Source of the DNA: Pontibacter burrus
GTDB taxonomy: Bacteria; Bacteroidota; Bacteroidia; Cytophagales; Hymenobacteraceae
DNA: 64,000 bases
Assembly (NCBI RefSeq): GCF_010686685.1
Contig: NZ_JAAGWD010000006.1
Span: 309,924 to 373,923 of the forward strand
Direction: 5' to 3'
In this document: piece by piece, positions 45,336 through 54,885 of the stretch
How the letters are laid out: each line of letters starts with the position of its first letter
Position numbering within the stretch: the first letter of the stretch is position 1
Notes under the pieces: generated by a model
What the model was told of the DNA's origin: nothing
The model's database searches: none
Seen by the model: only the letters and a program-made list of their open reading frames with translations
Made by a program: the position numbers and the translations under genes

Positions 45336-48300
45336 CTATGATAGCGTCAGGACCAGATCATCCGTGTTCACTAAGGAGCCTTCTGCTAAATGTATTGCCG
45401 ATATCATCGTGTCTGAAGAGGCTGTTATAGTTGTCTCCATTTTCATGGCTTCGATCACAAACAGTGGCGTGTTCTTCTTGATAGGTTGTTCTTTTTCTAC
45501 CAGAATCTTGGATAGCAGTCCCTGCAGCGGCGCACCGATCTGTTTCGGGTTGGCTTTATCAACTTTCTGGTGTTCTACTTTCTCAACCTTCACCGATTTA
45601 TCACGCACATCAATGTTACGGGTCTGACCGTTCAGTTTAAAGAATACCGTACGCATGCCATCCTCATTTACCGGCCCCAGTGACTGGTATTTAATAACGA
45701 TTGATTTACCACGGGCAATGTCAATAATGGCTTCTTCGCCGAGTTGCATGCCATAGAAGAACAGACGCGTCGGGATCTGAGATACTTCGCCGTACTGCTC
45801 CAGGTGCTTGTGGTAGCCTTCGTATACTTTCGGGTATAGTTGGTAGCTCAGGAAATCGGTGTACTTGGTTTGTTCCCCAAATTTTTTCTGAAACGCTGCA
45901 AACTCACCATCCAGGTCAATCGGGGCCAGGTGCTCGTTAGGCCGTTCAGTAAACGGTTGTTCATCTTTCAGGATGATCTTCTGCAGCTTTTTAGGGAAAC
46001 CACCTACCGGCTGGCCCAATTCTCCTTTAAAAAACGACTGCACCGATTCCGGGAATGAAATTTCTTCGCCACGCTCCAGTACATCTACTGTTGTCAGGTT
46101 GTTGGCCACTAAATAAAGCGCCATATCTCCTACTACTTTTGAGCTTGGCGTTACTTTTACCACATCGCCAAACAGGGCATTTACATCAGCATAAGTTTGT
46201 TTTATAGTTTCCCATTTGTCGCCTAAGCCCAGCGCATTTGCCTGTGGACGAAGGTTAGAGTACTGCCCTCCCGGGATTTCGTGGTTATACACTTCAGCTG
46301 TACCGGCTTTCAGACCAGACTCGAACGGATAGTAATACTCGCGCACGGTCTCCCAGTAGTTGGAATGACGGTTCAGGCTCTGCTGATCAAATTCGCGGTG
46401 ACGCTCCTGGAAACGCATGGCCTCCACCATCGAGTTAAAGTTTGGCTGCGATGTCAGACCAGACATAGATCCCAGCGCCACGTCTACTATATCAACTCCG
46501 GCTTCAATGGCTTTCAGGTAGGTAGCCGGCTGAATGGACGAAGTATCGTGCGTGTGCAGGTGTATCGGAAGTTTTATAGTATCCCTTAAAGCCTCGACCA
46601 GCACTTTGGCAGCGTAAGGTTTCAGCAGGCCAGCCATGTCCTTTATAGCCAGAATGTGCGCTCCGCTGTCTTCAATCTGCTTCGCCATTTGCAGGTAATA
46701 TTCCAGCGTATACTTTGTTTTGGATGGGTCCAGAATATCGCCGGTATAGCAGATAGCGACTTCAGCGAGGCCCTGGGTACGCTTACGTACAAAATCAATG
46801 CACGGCTCCATGCTCTTCATCCAGTTCAGCGAATCGAAGATACGGAAAACATCTACCCCCGTCTCCCACGACTTCTCTACAAATGACTCGATCAGGTTAT
46901 CAGGATAGGCTTTGTAACCTACCCCATTCGAACCACGGATCAGCATCTGCAACAGAATATTTGGTATGGCTTTGCGTATTAAGGCTAGTCTTTCCCATGG
47001 GTCTTCGTGCAGGAAACGCAGGCAAACGTCAAACGTAGCGCCGCCCCAAACTTCCATACTAAAAGTCTGCGGATGGTCTTTGGCAAAAGCTTCGGCCACC
47101 TTCATCATGTCAAAGGTGCGCATGCGCGTAGCCAGCAGCGACTGATGTGCATCCCGGAAAGTAGTATCAGTATAATGTATCTGCGGATCGTTACGAAGCC
47201 ATTTCGAGAACTCATCAGGGCCAAGTTGGGTTAGCAGGTCTTTTGTGCCGGGTTGATACTCCTTGTTCAGGTTAAAGCCGTGGTAATCCGGTTTTGTCAG
47301 CACCCTGTCTTTATCGACTTTCTTCACATCCGGGTTGCCATTAACTATAACTTCCGCCAGGTAACCGAGCATTTTAGTGGCTCTGTCCTGCGGCTTCTTG
47401 AACACGAACAGCTCCGGGTGGTTCTTTACAAAATCAACCGTCGCATCGCCTGAAATAAATTCCGGGTGGTTGATGATGTTCTGCAGGAACTGGATATTGT
47501 GCTTCACCCCGCGGATACGGAATTCATCCAGCGTGCGCGACATTTTCATGGCCGCATGTTTCAGCGTTGGCGCCTGCGCCGATACTTTTACCAGCAACGA
47601 ATCGAAGAACGGGCTTACTTTAGCGCCCTGATACACACTGCCCTGGTCGAGGCGGATACCAAAACCACCAGCGCTGCGATAGGCAATGATAGTACCATAA
47701 TCTGGTTTGAAATCCTGCTCCGGGTCTTCGGTAGTAATGCGGCACTGTATGGCCACCCCATTTGCCCGAACGATATGATTAGGTCCCAGCAGCACTTCTT
47801 CGTGATCTAAACGGTAACCATCAGCAATAAAAATCTGCGTTTTGATCAAGTCGATGCCCGTGATCATTTCGGTTACGGTGTGCTCAACCTGGATGCGTGG
47901 GTTTACTTCTATAAAGTAGATGTTGTTGGTGTGCGGCTCCACCAAAAATTCCACCGTACCCACGTTATTATAGTTTACTGCCGAGCAGATCTTAATAGCA
48001 TAGTCGTATAGTTTCTGGCGGGTTTCGTCGTTCAGGCTGATGGCAGGTGCCACTTCCACCACCTTCTGGAAACGGCGTTGCACAGAGCAGTCGCGCTCGA
48101 ACAAGTGTGTGATGTTGCCATAGTTATCGGCTACGATCTGTACTTCGATGTGCTTCGGATTTTCTACATACTTCTCCAGGAAAAGCGTATCGTCGCCGAA
48201 AGCTTTCAGGGCTTCGTTTTTGGCTTCAAAAAAGCCTTTCTCCAACTGCTCATCATCCCGGATCACGCGCATACCACGCCCGCCACCACCGGCAGCTGCC

Positions 48301-48779
48301 TTTAGCATGAGCGGGTATCCGATTCGGTGTGCCTCTTCCAGGGCAATTTCATAGGTTTTCAGGTCCTGCGTATTGCTCTGGATAATGGGAACCTCACAGT
48401 GCTGGGCTACTTTTTTTGCTGCAATCTTATCACCCAAAGAGGCCATCACATCAGGCTTTGGCCCTATAAATTTAATTCCGTTGTCTGCACAACGCTGCGA
48501 GAAATGCTGGTTCTCAGACAGAAAACCATAGCCCGGGTGAATAGCATCCACGCCATTCTCTTTCGCAATCTTTATAATAGCATCAATGTCCAGGTAGGGC
48601 TGTAGTGGCTGATTGTCTTTACCAACCTGGTAGGCTTCGTCGGCTTTGTAACGGTGCAGTGAGTAACGGTCTTCGTAAGTATAAATCGCGACTGTTTTTA
48701 TGCCCAGCTCGGTGCAGGCACGCAATACCCGGATGGCGATCTCGCCACGGTTAGCAACAAGTACTTTTTTTATGTTCAT
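45336..48779 (-). CDS. pyc: Pyruvate carboxylase
   Basis: The 1147-residue multidomain enzyme makes oxaloacetate from pyruvate and bicarbonate. Biotin carboxylase (about 1-450: KAAAGGGGRGMRVIRD, EVNPRIQVEHTVTE), carboxyltransferase (about 530-800: TFRDAHQSLLATRMRT, EVWGGATFDV, metal-binding LHTHDTSS), a linker, and the biotinyl domain with K1113 in VIEAMKMETT. Size is right for the alpha4 form. No copy of the 8-base half of the window's iterated palindrome was seen in this long gene. Confidence 0.97.
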   Translation of the reverse strand: MNIKKVLVANRGEIAIRVLRACTELGIKTVAIYTYEDRYSLHRYKADEAYQVGKDNQPLQPYLDIDAIIKIAKENGVDAIHPGYGFLSENQHFSQRCADNGIKFIGPKPDVMASLGDKIAAKKVAQHCEVPIIQSNTQDLKTYEIALEEAHRIGYPLMLKAAAGGGGRGMRVIRDDEQLEKGFFEAKNEALKAFGDDTLFLEKYVENPKHIEVQIVADNYGNITHLFERDCSVQRRFQKVVEVAPAISLNDETRQKLYDYAIKICSAVNYNNVGTVEFLVEPHTNNIYFIEVNPRIQVEHTVTEMITGIDLIKTQIFIADGYRLDHEEVLLGPNHIVRANGVAIQCRITTEDPEQDFKPDYGTIIAYRSAGGFGIRLDQGSVYQGAKVSPFFDSLLVKVSAQAPTLKHAAMKMSRTLDEFRIRGVKHNIQFLQNIINHPEFISGDATVDFVKNHPELFVFKKPQDRATKMLGYLAEVIVNGNPDVKKVDKDRVLTKPDYHGFNLNKEYQPGTKDLLTQLGPDEFSKWLRNDPQIHYTDTTFRDAHQSLLATRMRTFDMMKVAEAFAKDHPQTFSMEVWGGATFDVCLRFLHEDPWERLALIRKAIPNILLQMLIRGSNGVGYKAYPDNLIESFVEKSWETGVDVFRIFDSLNWMKSMEPCIDFVRKRTQGLAEVAICYTGDILDPSKTKYTLEYYLQMAKQIEDSGAHILAIKDMAGLLKPYAAKVLVEALRDTIKLPIHLHTHDTSSIQPATYLKAIEAGVDIVDVALGSMSGLTSQPNFNSMVEAMRFQERHREFDQQSLNRHSNYWETVREYYYPFESGLKAGTAEVYNHEIPGGQYSNLRPQANALGLGDKWETIKQTYADVNALFGDVVKVTPSSKVVGDMALYLVANNLTTVDVLERGEEISFPESVQSFFKGELGQPVGGFPKKLQKIILKDEQPFTERPNEHLAPIDLDGEFAAFQKKFGEQTKYTDFLSYQLYPKVYEGYHKHLEQYGEVSQIPTRLFFYGMQLGEEAIIDIARGKSIVIKYQSLGPVNEDGMRTVFFKLNGQTRNIDVRDKSVKVEKVEHQKVDKANPKQIGAPLQGLLSKILVEKEQPIKKNTPLFVIEAMKMETTITASSDTMISAIHLAEGSLVNTDDLVLTLS

Positions 48780-49158
48780 ATAAGGTAAGATGAATGAATA
48801 AGTAAAAACAGGTGCTCCGGCGCTACACTTCTGGCAGCAACTTCGCGGTAAAAAGTCTTAATAAATGTGCTGTATATAGTTGCGTAAGGGCTGAAGTAGC
48901 GCTATGCTATACCCAATTTGCACCCGTTAATACAGTATTTTTATGGATAAGGTTATAATTCAATTTGCGCTATACTTTGAAGTCAAAAACTGTATTGTGC
49001 TGTTAGAATAGCTGCTGAATAAGGTAGGTTAAAAGCATACTTCTATACATGAAATCCTGAAGATGTTTCTGTAATATCCATTAATTTTTTAATGGCTTCT
49101 CGCCAGAGAAAACGCGGCTTAGCAGCACCGTTGATAGCTGATTTCCACAGAAAAAGTG
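48780..49158. other. Divergent spacer between pyc and efflux operon
   Basis: No gene is supported. A short hairpin CCATTAA/TTAATGG lies at 49078-49095. The pyc promoter must be here, but no exact TAnnTTTG was found on the minus strand. Confidence 0.5.
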
Positions 49159-49202
49159 AATTCTAATCTCAGTCTAATCTCAGTCTAATACCGCTCTAAT
49201 AT
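49159..49202 (+). promoter_or_regulatory. Four 11-bp direct repeats, likely response-regulator site
   Basis: Four units of 11 bases follow one another: AATTCTAATCT, CAGTCTAATCT, CAGTCTAATAC, CGCTCTAATAT. The core TCTAAT recurs at 49162, 49173, 49184 and 49195, each 11 bases apart, that is one helical turn. OmpR-family regulators bind such direct repeats side by side. The array ends eight bases before the -7 element and covers the -33 position, as for an activator. Confidence 0.75.
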
Positions 49203-49210
49203 GTCGACTC

Positions 49211-49218
49211 TACCTTTG
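49211..49218 (+). promoter_or_regulatory. -7 element of the efflux operon
   Basis: TACCTTTG matches TAnnTTTG; predicted start near 49222, leader about 22 bases. No TTTG lies at -33, in line with dependence on an activator bound to the 11-base repeats. Confidence 0.65.
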
Positions 49219-49243
49219 CCGGCAACCAAAAAAACAGAGCAGT

Positions 49244-50539
49244 ATGTTCACCCGAAGTTTTCACTTATTCCTTTTACTCCTGGCTTTCCTGTTGATACAG
49301 CAGGCAAAAGCGCAGGCACCATTACCTAATCCGTCCGATACACTGCGGGTTAGCTTAACTGATATGGAGCAACGCTTCCTGCAACAAAACCTCCCCTTGC
49401 TGGCTCAGAAGTATAGTATTGAAGCGTCGAAGGCGGCCATCATTCAGGCAAAGCTGTTTGAGAATCCCGAACTGTCTGTAGAGCAGAATATTTACAATTC
49501 AAATACCGGACGTTACTTCGAGACGGGTCGTAACGGACAGAATGTTGTACAACTGCAACAGTTGATTCACATGGCAGGGCAGCGCAACAAACGCATTCGG
49601 GTGGAACAGCTTAACAGCCAACTTACCGAACTCGAGTATTATGACCTGGTCCGCACCCTGCGCCTTGAACTCCGCAGCAGTTACCTGGACCTACATTATC
49701 AACTACAGCAATACCACATCCTCAACGAACATGCACAATCCGTGCAGGAGTTGGTAACAGCATTTGATGGTCAATACAAGAAAGGCAATGTTGCCCTGAA
49801 AGAGATGATTCGGTTGAAGGCGCTCCTATTGGCACTGGATAACCAGAAACTGGAATTGATAACCCAGATCAACCAAAACCAAAGTGACCTGCGTCTATTA
49901 ACATCCGCTCCAACGAACACCTTCTTCCTGCCAACTATAGACGAGACAACTATAGAAGGCGTAAAAACCGGTTTGTTAACTTTTGATCAGGCACTACAGG
50001 TGGCTCAGGAAAACCGATCCGATTTGCAGGCTGCCAGCACCGGCATCCTGCGCCAGGAGGCTGTAGTGAAATACGAAAAAGCGCTGGCTATACCTGATAT
50101 ATCACTGGGCGGTATCTACGACCGTAACGGCAGCATCATGAACAACTATACCGGCATCACCCTTCAAATGCCGCTGCCACTCTGGAACCGCAATCAGGGC
50201 AATATCAAAATCGCCAAAAGTGAGCTTGAAAGAAGTAGAACACTATACGCCCAGCAGCAATTGCAGGTAGAAAACGAGGTCATGCAGGCTTTGCAGGCTC
50301 TCCGGGAGGCAGAACAACTATACAACAAATCCGAACAGAACCTGAGCAGCGATTTCAAGCGCCTGATCAGTGGGGTAACCGAAAATTTTGCCAAGCGCAA
50401 CATCAGCCTGATTGAGTTTATCGACTATTACGAAACCTATACCGAAACCATGACGCAGCTTCTTCAGCTCCGAAACAGCCGCATACGCGCCATTGAAGAG
50501 CTCAACTATACTGTGGGTTTCCCGCTCATCACTTACTAA
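49244..50539 (+). CDS. czcC: Outer membrane efflux protein, CzcC-like
   Basis: The 431-residue TolC-type protein has a signal peptide (LLLLAFLLIQQAKAQ) and two long helical repeats, each with an outer-membrane-efflux pattern (for example QQLIHMAGQRNKRIRVEQLN and MPLPLWNRNQGNIKIAKSEL). It forms the outer membrane channel of the tripartite pump coded by this operon. It is 16 bases from the adaptor gene. Confidence 0.9.
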   Translation: MFTRSFHLFLLLLAFLLIQQAKAQAPLPNPSDTLRVSLTDMEQRFLQQNLPLLAQKYSIEASKAAIIQAKLFENPELSVEQNIYNSNTGRYFETGRNGQNVVQLQQLIHMAGQRNKRIRVEQLNSQLTELEYYDLVRTLRLELRSSYLDLHYQLQQYHILNEHAQSVQELVTAFDGQYKKGNVALKEMIRLKALLLALDNQKLELITQINQNQSDLRLLTSAPTNTFFLPTIDETTIEGVKTGLLTFDQALQVAQENRSDLQAASTGILRQEAVVKYEKALAIPDISLGGIYDRNGSIMNNYTGITLQMPLPLWNRNQGNIKIAKSELERSRTLYAQQQLQVENEVMQALQALREAEQLYNKSEQNLSSDFKRLISGVTENFAKRNISLIEFIDYYETYTETMTQLLQLRNSRIRAIEELNYTVGFPLITY

Positions 50540-50555
50540 CTGAAACACAGCAACC

Positions 50556-51662
50556 ATGAAGCATATACTAAAAAGCGGCGCACTTCTACTTGGTGCCGGT
50601 ACAGCAGCCATTTTACTGAACAGTTGCGATACGAAACCGGCAGTAGCCACCACAACGCCTACAGAGTTCTGCCTTTCAGACACACTCTCCAGCATGATAC
50701 GAGTAGATACAGCCAGCTTAAAGGAAGTACAAAGCACTTTGCACCTATCTGGTAAAGTAACTTTTGAAGACCAGCGCGTCTTTAAGATTTTCCCGATGGT
50801 AGGAGGCCATGTAGTACAGGTAAAAGCCGAATTAGGCGATTATGTAAAAAAGGGGCAAACACTGGCCGTGATCCGGAGCGGTGAGGTGGCCGACTTTGAA
50901 GAGCAGATGATAAGCGCCAAAACTAACCTACTGACAGCCCAAAAGAACCTGAACATAACACAGGATATGTATGAAGCCGGATTGATGCCCGAACGGGATC
51001 TGGTAATAGCAAAGCAGGAGAAACAAAATGCAGAAGCCGGCATGAAGCGGATAAATGAAATTTTCAGCATCTACAGCATTAGCAATGGTTCCGAGTATGT
51101 CATCAAGGCTCCGGCTGCCGGATTTATAGTGGAGAAAAATGTAAACACTGACATGCAGGTTCGGCCTGACAACGGCGATAATCTCTTCACCATCTCGGAC
51201 ATGAACGAGATATGGGTATTGGCCAATGTTTATGAAACAGATATAGTCAAGGTAAAAGTAGGATACGAGGCCGATGTAACTGCCTTGAGCTACCCGGGCA
51301 AAGTGTATAAGGGAAAGATTGATAAAATATTTAATGTACTGGACCCTGAGACGCGTGTGATGAAGGTGCGCGTTAGACTTGAAAATACGGACTTTGAGCT
51401 CAAACCTGAGATGTTTGCCAATGTCACGGTACGCTATCCGGAAAACCGCACAATGTTGTCTATACCCACAGACGCTGTGGTGATGGATAAAAGCAGAAAC
51501 TACGTGACGGTCTTCCGCAAACGCTGCGATATCGAGAAACGTGAAGTACAGCTCTACCAGACCTCAGACAAGAATGCCTACATCCTGAGCGGGCTGCAGG
51601 AAGGCGAACGGGTAGTGACAGATTACGCCTTGCTGGTATTCCAGGCAAATAACTCAAAATAA
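50556..51662 (+). CDS. czcB: Membrane-fusion protein, CzcB/CusB-like
   Basis: The 368-residue adaptor has a lipoprotein signal (lipobox LNSC), a biotinyl-lipoyl hairpin region (MVGGHVVQVKAELGDYVKKGQTLAVI), a coiled-coil hairpin, and beta-barrel and membrane-proximal domains (VLANVYETDIVKVKVGYEADV, GLQEGERVVTDYALLV). It bridges the inner membrane pump and the outer channel in the periplasm. Confidence 0.9.
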   Translation: MKHILKSGALLLGAGTAAILLNSCDTKPAVATTTPTEFCLSDTLSSMIRVDTASLKEVQSTLHLSGKVTFEDQRVFKIFPMVGGHVVQVKAELGDYVKKGQTLAVIRSGEVADFEEQMISAKTNLLTAQKNLNITQDMYEAGLMPERDLVIAKQEKQNAEAGMKRINEIFSIYSISNGSEYVIKAPAAGFIVEKNVNTDMQVRPDNGDNLFTISDMNEIWVLANVYETDIVKVKVGYEADVTALSYPGKVYKGKIDKIFNVLDPETRVMKVRVRLENTDFELKPEMFANVTVRYPENRTMLSIPTDAVVMDKSRNYVTVFRKRCDIEKREVQLYQTSDKNAYILSGLQEGERVVTDYALLVFQANNSK

Positions 51663-51668
51663 CAGACT

Positions 51669-54600
51669 ATGAATTCATTTATCAGAAGCATTATTGGTTT
51701 CTCACTCAAGAACCGGCTCTTCATATTTTTTGCAACAGGTCTGTTAGTTATAGCTGGCATCATTAGTTACCTGAATACACCCATTGAAGCATTCCCGGAT
51801 GTAACTAATACCCGGGTACAGATCATCACGCAGTGGCCAGGGCGTAGCGCAGAGGAAGTCGAAAAGTTTGTCACGATACCGTTGGAGGTGGAGATGAGCT
51901 CTGTGCCGCGGAAAACAAGTCTGCGCTCAATATCGCTCTTTGGGCTATCAGTGGTAACTATGATCTTTGAAGATGATGTAGAAGATTTTGTGGCACGCCA
52001 GGAAGTAGCCAACCGGCTTACCCTTGTAAACCTGCCTGAAGGAATTGATGCCGAAATGCAACCAGCCGCCGGGCCAACCGGCGAGATCTTCCGCTATACC
52101 TTAAAGAGTGACACCAAGAATGTTCGCGAACTCAAAACAATCCAGGACTGGGTGATCGACCGCCAACTGAAAGCAGTGCCGGGTGTGGCCGATGTTGTGA
52201 GCTTTGGAGGTGAGGTAAAGACCTATGAGGTAAGCCTGGACCCCAGCCTGATCGCAAAGTACAACATTTCTGCACTTGATATTTACGAGGCCATTGCCAA
52301 TAGCAATGTGAACGTTGGCGGTGATGTGATAGAGAAAAACGGGCAGTCGTATGTAGTGCGCGGCATTGGTCTTCTCAACAACATTGAGGAGATCAACAAT
52401 GTGATCGTGAGTGACCGGAATGGTGTACCGGTGCTGATCAAACACGTGGCGCAGGTGCAGGAGTCGCACTTACCGAGCCTGGGCTATGTTGGGCGCGATA
52501 ACGAGCAGGATCTGGTTCAGGGCATTGTGGTGATGCGTAAAAACGAAAACCCCAGCCAGGTGCTTGACGCCCTCAAGATTAAGATCGAAGAGCTGAATGA
52601 ACAGGTGCTGCCTTCCGATGTACAGATAGACACCTTCTATGACCGATCTACTCTAATTGGCTTTACAACCGATACGGTGACCAAGAACCTGTTGGAAGGC
52701 ATCGCGCTAGTTACCATCATTGTGTTTGTTTTTATGGCAGACTGGCGAACAACACTGATTGTAGCTATCATCATCCCACTTGCACTGCTCTTTGCCTTTT
52801 TCTGCATGCGCCTGAAAGGCATGTCGGCTAACCTGCTCTCAATGGGTGCCATCGACTTTGGTATTATTATCGACGGGGCCGTGGTAATGGTAGAAGGTTT
52901 ATTTGTGATGCTGGACAAGAAAGCACACCAACTGGGCATGCCCAAATTCAACCGGCTGTCCAAGCGTGGCCTTATCAAAGGCACTGCCTCCGATCTGGGA
53001 AAATCCATCTTCTTCTCCAAGCTGATCATCATCACGGCGCTGCTACCCATCTTCGCGTTTGAGAAAGTAGAAGGCAAAATGTTCTCTCCACTGGCCTATA
53101 CGTTGGGTTTTGCACTTTTGGGCGCGCTTATCTTCACGCTTACGCTGGTACCGGTATTATCGAGTTACCTGCTCAACAAAAACGTCAAAGAAAAGAATAA
53201 CCCAATTGTCAATTTCCTGAACAGCCAGGTATATAGTGCCTTTAGTTTCACTTACTTACACAAGAGAGCCAGCCTGGCCGTGGCCGGAGTGGTATTAGTT
53301 ACCGGACTGTTTTGTTTCCGCTTTCTGGGTACAGAATTTTTACCCCAATTGAACGAAGGTGCTGTGTATGTGCGTGCCAGCATGCCAATGAGTGCTTCTC
53401 TGGACCAATCCATTGCCATGACCGAGAAGATTAGAAAAACGATCATGGAGTTTGATGAAGTGAATCAGGTGCTGTCACAGACCGGGCGCCCGAACGACGG
53501 AACTGACCCAACCGGCTTCTTCAACATCGAACTGCACGTAGACCTGAAACCAAAAAGTGAGTGGACCCGCAAGATCACCCAGCAGCAACTCACAGAGGAA
53601 ATGAAGGATCGGCTGGAAGTATACCAGGGTATCAGCTTCAACTTCTCGCAACCCATCATGGACAACGTAGAAGAAGCCGTATCCGGAGTGAAGGGCTCAA
53701 TGGCTGTTAAGATCTTTGGCAACGACTTGCAAAAGCTAGAAACACTGGCCGACACTGTTAACAACATTCTGGCCCATGTGGAAGGTATAGATGACCTGGG
53801 GGTGATTCGCTTACTGGGCCAGCCGGAACTACGGATTGAACTCGATCAGCAGCGCATAGCAACTTATGGTGTTAATACAGCCGACTGCCAATCCGTGATT
53901 GAAATGGCAATTGGAGGAAAGGCAGCCAGCGAGCTCTACGAAGGCGAGCAAAAGTTTGACATTCGGGTACGGTACATGAAAGATTACCGCCAGGATGAAG
54001 CACAGTTAGGGAACCTGCTGGTGCCTACAAGTAATGGAGGAAAAGTACCGCTCAAGGAGATAGCCAAAATTGGTACTATAACAGGTCCTGCCTTTGTTTA
54101 CCGCGAAGACAATGCCCGCTTCGTAGCCGTTAAATTCTCAGTGCGGGGGCGTGACCTGGGTAGCACGATTAAAGAAGCGCAGGAAAAAGTAGATCAGGTG
54201 GTGCAACTGGATAAGGGCATGCGCCTGGAATGGAAAGGGGAATTTGAGAACCAGATCCGGGCTACCGATCGTCTGACAGAAGTATTGCCAGTAAGCTTAC
54301 TACTTATCTTCCTGATTCTCTTCATCACCTTTGGCAACTCCCGGGATGCCCTGCTGGTGCTTTTGAATGTGCCCTTTGCCCTGATTGGTGGTATACTGGC
54401 CCTGCTTATTACCAATACTAATTTCAGTATTTCAGCAGGTGTAGGCTTTATCGCCTTGCTCGGTATATGCGTCCAAAATGGGGTTATCCTGATTTCGGTA
54501 TTCAGAAAGAACCTGGAAGAGCATATGCCGCTGGTACAAGCCATTAAAGAAGGCGTTGCGGAACGTACCAGGCCAGTGGTGATGACAGCCATGATGGCGG

Positions 54601-54812
54601 CTCTAGGTTTGTTACCTGCTGCACTTTCAACCGGTATTGGTTCAGAAACCCAAAAACCACTGGCTATAGTTGTGATCGGAGGCCTGATCAGTGCCACTAT
54701 CCTTACCCTGCTGATCTTCCCACTTATTGTGGATATCGTGTATAAAAAACAACTCAAAAAGAAAGAGCGCCGCCAGCAAAAGCTTGCCCGGCAAACCGGC
54801 GCACCAGCATAG
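51669..54812 (+). CDS. czcA: Heavy-metal RND pump, CzcA-type
   Basis: The 1047-residue inner membrane proton antiporter has 12 membrane segments in two sets and two large periplasmic loops. The fourth helix carries DFGIIIDGAVVMVEG with D396, D402 and E409; these three acids mark divalent-cation pumps (Zn, Co, Cd or Ni) rather than the Cu/Ag pump CusA, which has only the middle Asp. The metal is therefore likely divalent, but not decided. It ends in a basic tail. The operon is closed by a terminator shared with the kinase. Confidence 0.93.
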   Translation: MNSFIRSIIGFSLKNRLFIFFATGLLVIAGIISYLNTPIEAFPDVTNTRVQIITQWPGRSAEEVEKFVTIPLEVEMSSVPRKTSLRSISLFGLSVVTMIFEDDVEDFVARQEVANRLTLVNLPEGIDAEMQPAAGPTGEIFRYTLKSDTKNVRELKTIQDWVIDRQLKAVPGVADVVSFGGEVKTYEVSLDPSLIAKYNISALDIYEAIANSNVNVGGDVIEKNGQSYVVRGIGLLNNIEEINNVIVSDRNGVPVLIKHVAQVQESHLPSLGYVGRDNEQDLVQGIVVMRKNENPSQVLDALKIKIEELNEQVLPSDVQIDTFYDRSTLIGFTTDTVTKNLLEGIALVTIIVFVFMADWRTTLIVAIIIPLALLFAFFCMRLKGMSANLLSMGAIDFGIIIDGAVVMVEGLFVMLDKKAHQLGMPKFNRLSKRGLIKGTASDLGKSIFFSKLIIITALLPIFAFEKVEGKMFSPLAYTLGFALLGALIFTLTLVPVLSSYLLNKNVKEKNNPIVNFLNSQVYSAFSFTYLHKRASLAVAGVVLVTGLFCFRFLGTEFLPQLNEGAVYVRASMPMSASLDQSIAMTEKIRKTIMEFDEVNQVLSQTGRPNDGTDPTGFFNIELHVDLKPKSEWTRKITQQQLTEEMKDRLEVYQGISFNFSQPIMDNVEEAVSGVKGSMAVKIFGNDLQKLETLADTVNNILAHVEGIDDLGVIRLLGQPELRIELDQQRIATYGVNTADCQSVIEMAIGGKAASELYEGEQKFDIRVRYMKDYRQDEAQLGNLLVPTSNGGKVPLKEIAKIGTITGPAFVYREDNARFVAVKFSVRGRDLGSTIKEAQEKVDQVVQLDKGMRLEWKGEFENQIRATDRLTEVLPVSLLLIFLILFITFGNSRDALLVLLNVPFALIGGILALLITNTNFSISAGVGFIALLGICVQNGVILISVFRKNLEEHMPLVQAIKEGVAERTRPVVMTAMMAALGLLPAALSTGIGSETQKPLAIVVIGGLISATILTLLIFPLIVDIVYKKQLKKKERRQQKLARQTGAPA

Positions 54813-54851
54813 ATTAGAGTTTAGTATTGGTTAATAGAGCAGTTTTTTATT

Positions 54852-54885
54852 GTGAAGGTGGTTTTTGGCCACCTTTACTTTTATA
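54852..54885. terminator. Bidirectional terminator of czcA and the kinase
   Basis: GTGAAGGTGG (54852-54861) pairs with CCACCTTTAC (54869-54878, one G-T pair), with T on the plus side and A-rich sequence (TTTTTTAT upstream) on the other. Confidence 0.7.

Noticed and set aside
49211..54812. Calling the efflux operon cusCBA (copper/silver)
   Set aside because: The fourth helix of the pump has three acidic residues (D396, D402, E409), the mark of divalent-cation pumps, so a Czc-type name is safer.
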